64,000 nt of DNA from contig CM070875.1 in assembly GCA_036365515.1 (NCBI GenBank), positions 91,094,128-91,158,127 of the forward strand. The letters are read 5' to 3'. Made by a program: the position numbers and the translations under genes. The notes below the pieces were generated by a model, which was given only the letters and a program-made list of their open reading frames with translations, searched no databases and was not told the DNA's origin. Every line of letters begins with the position of its first letter. Position 1 is the stretch's first letter. This stretch comes from Torymus aiolomorphi. Taxonomy: Eukaryota > Arthropoda > Insecta > Hymenoptera > Torymidae. Shown one piece after another: positions 55,637 to 64,000 of this stretch.

Positions 55637-58600
55637 GGTGGCCCTTCCGCGACTCCAAGATCAAAATGTGTACATCAGGAAAAAAACATTCCAAATGTAT
55701 ATTATCGGTATTTCTAAAGTCATATCTGAATTTTTAAAACATGTTAGCCTGCTTTTTATATTAAAACAAAATGTTTTGGGCAAAGCATCTTTTTGTGTGC
55801 TGAATTTGATGCTCGTTGTTATTCAAACGTATTTAGATTTGGCAACGCCGCGTCGCCGCCTTCCCTCACGCTTGCCTCTTACCTAACCCAACTCTCATTT
55901 ACGTTACATTAGTCAAGGCCTTTTCGGTATGCCTGCGACTGAATTGACTGTTCTACGTCGGGATTTACTTATTATTTAAAAAAATGCCTTCAAACAACTA
56001 CACTCCTGTAAGAAGAACATGTGGCAAGAGAAAAGGACAGTTCGCAAAGACGAAAGTCGTTGAGGCAAGGGCGAAGTTGTTAGAAGCTGCACGCCGGTCA
56101 AACGAGAAAAGAAAGGTTAGAATACACGTTGTTTACTATCTTGCGAAATGATTTTTATTTGTCTATGTATGGGAATTAAAAGCTCGTATTTTAAACTTTA
56201 CATTATAATTGAGTTAATTAAGTTATAATTTATTTTGCACTAGATTATAAATATGCCACCAAGTGAAGATTACCTAGAGAAATGCAGAATTGTGGATTTG
56301 AACACATTAGCAAATCTGTTGTGGTGCCGTAGCTGTGATGTCCCTTTGCGTTGAAGCACATTATAAGTGAGCGAAGATGTGGATTAGGAAGCATTTTGAC
56401 CATCAAGTGCACATTATGCAATATGGATCATATTGTGTGCACACATAAAACATCAAAAAATACTTACAACTTTTCCATCAACTTGAAAGCAGCTTTTGGT
56501 ATTTTATTTTAATTAGATGTTCAATATTACACTACAATATGATGCGTAATAATCAAAATAATATTGTTTCACAGGAATGGTTGATGCTGGCTTGGGTGAG
56601 ACTCAAATGAATAGTGTATTATCCGCTATGAATATACCGAGCATCTCTACAAAATCTTTGAAGAGGTGGGAAAGGCAGATTGGATGTGCAATAGAAGAAG
56701 TCGCCAAAGAATCATGTATTGAGAGCATACAACTAGAAAAGGAGGAAACTATTAAAGCGTTTCAAGAGGCGAATGAGTAAGTTACTGTAAACAATAGCAC
56801 AGTAACGCAATAATTATATTTATAATTAGAAATATTATTTTGACATGATTGCTGTTAATAATTTGGCTTAATTGGCAGCCTTCAAATAATTTCTAATTAA
56901 TTAAGCAATTTTTTTATTTGACTCTAGATACTTTAAGTGATTTTATTTTTATTTTTATATTTTTTAATCACACTATAATGGAGATTAATTGTTTGGATTT
57001 ATCTTTAGTATTACAATTTTTATATCAGGATCATGCATTTATATAAATATATATTCAAAAATATTTGTTTGCAATAAACTATACATTATTTACAATTTTA
57101 AAAAAATCATATTTTACTTTTATTATTTATGAATATGTATCATACATTACGTTTACAATATGTATTGAGTATTATACATAAACATTTTTTATTTATTCTT
57201 TAACGCTCTAGTTGCAAGGTTAACTAATATCACTATATATGTGTAGTTATATTAGTTATATAGTTTTAGCTATAATATAAACTATTTACAGGTAATCAAA
57301 TAATACAAATGTAATTGTAATCATAATGTAATTGTGAATAATAAAGTGTTTAGAACCAAATTATTACTTTTTGAGCAATTCCAGTATCTAAGTAAAAGTG
57401 GGCAAACCTAGTATATACTCTTTGAAAGTGAACTAAAATCATGTTACACGTAACTAGAATATAGTTTTAACATGTTTGAAAACTTTTATTTGTATTCAAC
57501 TTTGAATTAGTATGTTATGTTATTAGTATGTTATTTTACTTTATTTTTATGTTTAGACTGGACATTGAAAATAACAATAACACGGTATTTAGTGAGTCTA
57601 CTTGTAAACTGAAAGTGTGTTACGACGCTGGTTGGCAGAAACGAGGAACTGGTCACTCCTACAACAGTTTATCTGGTACTGAAGTGCTTGAACAATGTAT
57701 AATTTCTTTTCATAAATTGACGTGTTTTATTGAAAATTTTAGGCCATGGTACGCTTATAGGCCATTATTCCAAAAAAATTTTATCGTATGCTGTACGATG
57801 TGGAAAGTGTCGCATGTGCAGTTTAGGTCACGATAAAGCTGACCACGATTGTCGTTTGAATTATGGAGGATCAGCTAAGGGCATGGAATCTGATATGGCG
57901 ACTGAGCTAATAAACAACAATAATTTATTTAAAAAGGCAAATGTTTCGGTAGGTGTACTAATTGGAGATGATGACTCGTGTACCATAGCCGCTGTGCGTA
58001 GATTATCATCTAGTGAAATAGTTAAGTGGTCAGACTTCAATCACAGTAAAAAATCCCTTTCATCGGCCTTATACACCATGAAATTATCTTCAAAGTTGAT
58101 CGAATATTTCTCGCATTGCTTTTCGCATGCAGTAAAACAAAACAAAGGTGATGCAGTTGCAGTTAAGTTAGCATTAGAGAGCATCGTGCCACATGCTTTT
58201 GGCGATCATTTATTATGTGGGGACTGGTGCGATGCAAAAACTCTGAAAATGAGTATGTACACAAAAACCTCCCACAAGGAAAACCGTTAGAAAATCCAGA
58301 ACTGCGGCTAAGCCTAGCGAAAATCTTTTCTCGATTTGCTAATAATGCCCCAAGAATCGCAAACTGTGGTTCAACACAAAAAAATGAATCAGCAAATAGC
58401 GTTATTGCAAGTAAGAACCCTAAATCAAGACATTATAGTGAATCTGAGTCATTATGTTATCGCGTAGCTGCCTCTGTTTGTCAAATGAACATGGGCTGTA
58501 ATTATGCATCAGTTGTATATGAAAAAATGAAAATATTTAATTACAATCAAACAAGCATATTTAGATACAAAAAAGACAGCCTAAGAAAAAAAAATCAATT

Positions 58601-60502
58601 TCGAAAAAAAGTATTGAGAAGAAAAAGCGTCGACTTCAATTAAAAAAATTACGAAAATCCAAAACAGCCATAGCTTCTAGGAAAGAGGGTCTCACATATG
58701 AAAGTGGTATTTACTTTGACGACGTATCTGCAATTCTCCCAAATCTTGGTACAGAAAACGATAGTCACTCTAGTCAAGATACGAGTCATTGCAAAATCAT
58801 CATATTTGATTTAGAAACAACAGGATTGTTGAAAAATGACGAAATCTGTCAGGTACTTTTTATAGATTTGATTACATGATTATATGTATTTTTATAAAAT
58901 TTTATATTATAATAATAATTTGTAGATTGCAGCATGTAGTGATAGTACATCTTTTGATATTTACATCATCCCCTCAAAACACATTTCACCTGGAGCATCG
59001 GCGGTCACAGGTCTGCAAATCGTTGATGGCGATTTATATTTGCATGAAGAAAAAGTTCAAGCTTATCCAGCTCGACTAGCTTTCACACAATTTTTGAATT
59101 ACTTGAAATCTTTTCAATCCCCGATTATTCTACTTGCACATAATGGCTCAAGGTAGCACATTTTTCTTCAGTTGAGACTACATTCATTTTATTGTGTTAC
59201 TTAATGCAGAGTAAATATTTTTATATTCAGGTTTGATGCGCCAAGGATAATGAGCCTTGCTTCTAAATTAGGGCTGATGAATCAATTTAAATCTATAGTA
59301 GCCGGCTTTGCTGACTCATTATCTATATCAAAGCTGCTATTAAAAGAAAGGCAAAAAGAAAAAAAGAAATTTTCTATTGAAGCATTAGCTATAGATTTTC
59401 TTCCAGACGAGAGTACGAAATCGTTACACAATGCAGTTAGTGATGTTGATTTATTGAAAAAACTTTTGATGAAAATTGGTGTAACAGATGATATCATAAA
59501 AACACATACGAAAAGTATAACTCAGATGGTACAGGATACCAATAATAAAAATAGAGAAGTCACTGCCAAATTTTCGTTACAAGAGTATAGCAATAAAATT
59601 TCAAAAAATATGATTAGCAAAATGGCTAAAACTGGCATAACCAAAGAAATTTTAATAGATACATATCAGAAAAGTGGTTTTGATGGAGTGCGCATATTAC
59701 TAGGAGAAAATGTTAACGGGAAACCTCGTGTAACAACAAACCAGAAGGTGCTTAAAAAGATTTGTAGTTTATTTGAAAGTTGATAACATATTTCATTTTA
59801 TCGTTATTTTATCTTAATTATGTTATTATACTATTTAATAGTCTAACAAAAATATTTAGTATTATGTAAATTCATGTACTGTGATATCGTAACATGTAAT
59901 ATTAAATATTAAATAAAGAGCAAAATTTAGTGCCTTATTATAGTATATTTCTTATTTCCGCGTTATCTCATTCAAATATAATTATTCTTATTGAAAAATG
60001 TTGAATTAAAGTTATTCTAAAGTTAGATTCTAATTCGATTCAAACGCGAAATTTAATTCCGATTTAAACATGAATTATGACGGTTAGATACGTCACGTTA
60101 CGCGGTTGCTTCTAGTGCGACGTTGCCACGTTTCGGAAATAGGTTATGGAACGAGTACAGATGAGTATTTTCATATCTTTAATAATAAATATCTCAAAAA
60201 ATACTTTGGCTTCATATATTTTTCTTGGCATCATCAGAAAGCTTAAAACTTGGTGTTTCGCTATATAAGTTTTAAAGTTTGATCCGCAGCATATTTCATA
60301 CTGAATATTTGAAATATTTACGCGGGACCGCCCCATTTCTTGGTTTTCAAGCAAAAATACGCATTTTCAACAATATTTTTCTTAAAAACTATTTTGGCAA
60401 CATGAGTTCAAAAAAATATTAAAAAATTTGTTACAATTTGAAGAACAACATCATATTTTTTCCATAAGCGTGTGCAGCAAAGTGATAGTGGGAAGGGCCA
60501 CC
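55637..60502 (+). mobile_element. Kolobok-type DNA transposon, 4,866 bp
   Basis: The ends are perfect 12-bp inverted repeats, GGTGGCCCTTCC at 55637-55648 and its complement at 60491-60502. TTAA flanks both sides (55633-55636 and 60503-60506). The mirror position in the left arm (50115-50118) has one TTAA and no insert, so the target duplication is proven inside the window. A TTAA target together with a Mutator/Kolobok-like transposase points to the Kolobok superfamily. The gene inside is on the plus strand and followed by an AATAAA signal near 59914. Confidence 0.88.
55984..59783 (+). pseudogene. Kolobok-like transposase joined to a DEDDh exonuclease, seven exons, three frameshifts
   Basis: Exons inferred from GT-AG borders and protein continuity: 55984-56115, 56244-56498, 56575-56776, 57557-57675, 57743-58852, 58926-59152, 59231-59783. 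Exon 2 has a zinc-ribbon-like CRSC...CTLC region. Exons 4-5 form the transposase core (CYDAGWQKRGTGHSYNSLSG, LIGDDDSCT, ALESIVPHAFGDH, NCGSTQKNESANSVI), a style I associate with the Kolobok/Mutator-like transposase family. Exons 5-7 hold an exonuclease of the DnaQ type: FDLETTGL (58805-58828), AHNGSRFDAP across the last intron, and HNAVSDVD (59427-59450). All five DEDDh residues are present. One-base frameshifts lie near 56352, 58238 and 58608, the last two in A-runs, so either the copy is dead or the assembly is off. There is no break within the exonuclease part. Confidence 0.75.
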
Positions 60503-60975
60503 TTAACACATCATACCGATACTTTATTTTATTTATAGGCACCCATTGCCATAAGCCAATCACTATATAATTACATTATATTCGACACTTAGATTCGTTT
60601 AAATTTTAACTAGAAACCACTTGAATTAATAAGCAATCAGATACATCTTGCAAAATTAAAAACAAAAGTTTATGAACTAAGAATCATTGGGAAAAGAAAG
60701 CTTTCTCGACATTCTTTTATAGTAGAAACTCATGATTGCCACACATCTTGTATCAGTTTATGAACTAAGAATTTCTGATAATAAAAGCTTCCGTAACATT
60801 CTTGTATACTTTTTGAAATAATTATCTGAATCTTGTGTAGAAAAATTACTGAGATCTCCTCTGAAACATTTTGACGTCTCCCACCGTGAGAAAATTATAA
60901 AATTAGATTAACTGAGCACTTTTATCTGTAGACATTTTCATAATATTTACTGAGAACTCTTCTGAAACATTTTGA
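60503..60975 (-). repeat. Right arm of the giant palindrome, outer part
   Basis: It continues the arm after the Kolobok insertion and mirrors 49802-50118 as far as about 60816. From 60817 to 60975 it repeats a unit also seen at 55200-55340 (TCTGAATCTTGTGTAGAAAA, CATTTTGACGTCTCCCAC). Confidence 0.8.
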
Positions 60976-62303
60976 TCTTATATATCACTATTTCCGGGTT
61001 TAATAATGCTAGTTTACCTTTAGAAATCGTAGGGCCAGTAAAGCATCCATAATTAAAACACCATAAAGTAGAACGAGGCTCTGCTAGAGAAATATTATCT
61101 GCAACAGTATTTCTTTTTTTTCTATTACAGGTGGTTGCATTCTTTGACAGACTTGAAAATAATCTTTTAGTGGCCTTAATGTATAATGCATAATAATAAT
61201 AATTTTGAACTCTTCTATATATGTTGCAAACTATTTAATCATAATCATAATCTACTTGTCAATTATCCTTGTTCTTTCTGATATAATCTGTAACGAAAAA
61301 AAGATTTCACAAAGTAACAATACTTATATTAAGAACATTATTTTTTTATTTTATAATAAAAGTTTGCTACTTATCTGAAAATATATCTGAATATATATAT
61401 ATTATAATATACACCAAGTCAATTTAAATCGAATTTCAACGATGTAAAAAGTCTTTTCAATATAACTTGTATAAATGACTTGTATAAATGATGATGATTG
61501 TATACGGAACTAATGCGTAAATATTGAAAGTTATTATGTATAATCTACTTGTCAATTATCCTTGTTCTTTCTGATATAATCTGTAACAAAAAAAAGATTT
61601 CACAAAGTAACAATACTTATATTAAGAACATTATTTTTTTATTTTATAATAAAAGTTTGCTACTTATCTGAAAATATATCTGAATATATATATATATTAT
61701 AATATACACCAAGTCAATTTAAATCGAATTTCAACGATGTAAAAAGTCTTTTCAATATAACTTGTATAAATGACTTGTATAAATGATGATGATTGTATAC
61801 GGAACTAATGCGTAAATATTGAAAGTTATTATGTATGTATACATAAAGTAACAAGGTTAGGTTGATTGACCAGATATATATATATATATATATACCATAT
61901 ACGGATTCTCTCTCTTTCTCTCTCTCCGTCGCTCTTCTCTCTTTCCTCCCTCTCTCTCTTCTAGTCGGTCGGACAAAAATGCTATACTATGTACCGGTCG
62001 GACAAAAATGTATAGTTTGTGCAGACTGAAGAATGTGGAGGAAAAATCGGAAAGGAAATCGTACATAAAAATATTCAGATCTCTAAATCTTTTGAATGAG
62101 ACAATCTTTTTAAATGAAACCTTTCGATTTGAGTAGAGCAATGAAATGGCTTTCGATTAAGAGGGATATGTTATATAGTTGAAACTAACGCAATAGGTAT
62201 ATAATCGCATTGAATTTCTCGTACATCCATTTCAAAGTATATATTCACGCGGTCGTCCTAAGGCTCTTCTATACTTGCCTTCGGAACGCTCCCGCGTTCC
62301 TTG
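60976..62303. other. AT-rich DNA between the palindrome and the satellite
   Basis: No gene recognised. It contains a two-copy 293-bp tandem duplication and, at about 61872-61894, a (TA)n run. A CT-rich stretch follows at 61908-61962. The satellite resumes abruptly after CGCGTTCCTTG at 62303. Confidence 0.5.
61251..61836 (+). repeat. Tandem duplication, 293 bp, two copies
   Basis: TCTACTTGTCAATTATCCTT occurs at 61251 and 61544, and the following ~290 bp are nearly identical (differences in an A-run context and in (TA)n length). A recent local duplication. Confidence 0.9.
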
Positions 62304-64000
62304 ATATAAGGGGTATCTGGATTCGCTGATTACGAATCCCAAATCAGATTTTTAGAAATCAAAATGGCTGATCGAAGATGGAGGCGAAATATTCAAAAAC
62401 TACTGGAATTTTCTGAAAATTGTATATACGGGGTATGTGGATTCGCTTATTACGAATCACAACCCAGAATTTCAGAATTCGAAATGGCTGATCGAAGATG
62501 GTGGCCAAATATTCAAAAACTGCTGGAATTTGCTGAAAATTGTATATAAGGGGTATGTGGATTGGCTAATTACGAATCACAACTCAGATTTTCAGAATTT
62601 AAAATGGCTGATCGACGATGGAGGCGAAATATTCAAATACTATGTATTTGCTGAAAATTGTATATAAGGGATTTCTGGATACGCTGATTACGAATATGAA
62701 CTCAGATTTTCAGAATTCAAAATAGCGGATTCGAAGATGGCGGCCAAATATTGAAATATTATTGGATTTTGCTGAAAATTGTATATACGGAATTTTGGTA
62801 TTGCTGATTACGAATCTGAACATATATTGTGAAAATTCAGACTGGTGGACCCAAGATCGCTAACAAAAATTTAAATTTTACTTCATTTTGCTAAAAATTG
62901 TATAGAGTGGGTTTCCGGTTTCGCCAATTAGGAATCGTAACTCAGATTTTGGAAATTGAAAATAGAGGACACAAGATGGATGCCAAAAATTGAATTATTA
63001 CTGGATTTTGCTGAAAATTGTACATAACGGGTATCTGGATTCGCTGATTACGAATCGCGAATCAGATTTTCAGAATTCAAAATGGCTGAACGAAGATGGT
63101 GCGAAATATTCAAAAACTACTGGAATTTGCTGTAAATTGTATATATTGGGTATGTGGATTCGCTTATTACGAATCACAACTCAGATTTTCAGAATTCAAA
63201 ATGGCTGATCGAAGATGGAGGCAAAATATTCAAAAACTGCTGGAATTTGCTGAAAATTGTATATAAGGGGGATGTGGATTGGCTGATTACGAATCACAAC
63301 TCAGATTTTCAGAATTCAAAATGGCTGATCGAAGATGGATGCGACATATTCAAATACTATTGGATTTGCTGAAAATTGTATAAAAGGGATTTCTGGATTC
63401 GCTGATTACGAATCTGAACTCAGATTTTGAAAATTCAAAATGGCGGATTCGAAAATGGTGGTCAAATATTGAAATATTATTGGATTTTGCTGAAAATTGT
63501 ATATACGGAATTTTGGTTTCGCTGATTATGAATCTGAACATATATTGTGAAAATTCAGACTGGTGGACCCAAAATCGCTAATAAAAATTTAAATTTTACT
63601 TGATTTTGCTAAAAATTGTATAGAGTGGGTTTCCGGTTTCGCCAATTAGGAATCGTAACTCAGATTTTGAAAATTGAAAATAGAGGACTCAAGATGGATG
63701 CCAAAAATTGAATTATTACTGGAATTAGCTGAAAATTGTATATACGGGGTATGTGGATTCGCTTATTACGAATCACAACTCAGATTTTCAGAATTCAAAA
63801 TGGCTGATCGAAGATGGTGGCAAAATATTCAAAAACTGCTGGAATTTGCTGAAAATTGTATATAAGGGGTATGTGGATTGGCTGATTACGAATCACAACT
63901 CAGATTTTCAGAATTCAAAATGGCTGATCGAAGATGGAGGCGAAATATTCAAATACTACTGGATTTGCTAAAAATTGTATATAAGGGATTTCTGGATACG
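62304..64000 (+). repeat. Satellite array, ~120-bp monomer (right segment, continues past the window)
   Basis: Same monomer and orientation as before, with the TTGGAAATTGAAAATAGAGG subtype present at about 62950 and a close variant at about 63665. Monomers here resemble the more diverged left part (30767-35128) more than the homogenised block 42660-49440. Confidence 0.95.

Larger units (their letters stand above)
49802..60975. mobile_element. Giant inverted-repeat (palindromic) element, arms ~2.8 kb
   Basis: The left arm 49802-52573 is mirrored by 53171-55636 plus 60503-60816 (the second part displaced by the Kolobok insertion). The spacer is about 0.6 kb. The innermost paired bases are GGCGGGCCCGACGGTTTGCA and its complement. 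The arms are almost identical by eye, with occasional substitutions and different homopolymer lengths. The right side extends to about 60975 with an extra copy of a unit also found inside the arm at 55200-55340. The whole lies between satellite segments. Fragments of the same family occur at 17395-18236 and 26597-27340. Confidence 0.85.

Noticed and set aside
60112..60354. An 80-residue minus-strand frame in the 3' part of the Kolobok element
   Set aside because: No recognisable motif; it lies in AT-rich non-coding DNA after the polyadenylation signal.
55637..60502. piggyBac, because of the TTAA target
   Set aside because: The encoded core (GWQKRG, NESANS, zinc ribbon) is unlike piggyBac transposase and fits the Kolobok/Mutator-like type.

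Overview
This is a eukaryotic, almost certainly insect, repeat-dense chromosomal segment. The evidence is the collection of arthropod-type mobile elements: BEL/Pao, mariner, an R1-clade LINE, a CR1/Jockey-group LINE, Kolobok, and Helitron-type helicase remnants. There are also long (CT)n tracts and a large satellite array. A hymenopteran host is plausible but cannot be shown from the sequence. I find no convincing single-copy host gene, tRNA, rRNA or CRISPR array. Nearly every long open frame belongs to a mobile element or is an accident of the satellite.

Layout. 1-942: AT-rich repeats with a small element-borne ORF. 942-14535: a unit bounded by imperfect inverted termini. It holds 176-bp tandem repeats, a pair of ~520-bp inverted arms (4362-4880 / 13100-13640), and between those arms a complete BEL/Pao retrotransposon (4931-12510, minus strand, 5-bp target duplication). 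14536-17215: a decayed PIF1-like (Helitron-type) helicase on the minus strand, split by an apparently intact mariner (15629-16922). 17395-28187: two diverged copies of a repeat family, one carrying a MITE and the other followed by a broken DDE-type transposase. Between them is a possible LTR-like shell (18237-26545) that contains a CR1/Jockey-group LINE. 28188-30766: mostly unassigned, with a MITE, a (TA)n tract and a C-rich block.

30767-49801 and 62304-64000: a satellite of ~120-bp monomers with higher-order organisation. It is interrupted at 35129-40530 by a full-length R1-clade LINE whose ORF2 is intact and which is flanked by an 11-bp target duplication. 49802-60975: a giant inverted repeat (arms ~2.8 kb, spacer ~0.6 kb) lying within the same array. 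Its right arm was hit by a 4,866-bp Kolobok-type transposon (55637-60502). That transposon has 12-bp terminal inverted repeats and a TTAA duplication. It carries a seven-exon gene joining a transposase to a DEDDh 3'-5' exonuclease domain.

The elements do not form a pathway; they form a nested record of insertions. Order can be read directly: satellite, then palindrome, then Kolobok; satellite, then R1 LINE; Helitron helicase, then mariner; inverted-arm element, then BEL. The features most worth following up are the transposase-exonuclease gene, the palindrome with a built-in empty site, and the link between the palindrome arms and the broken DDE transposase at 27352-28187.
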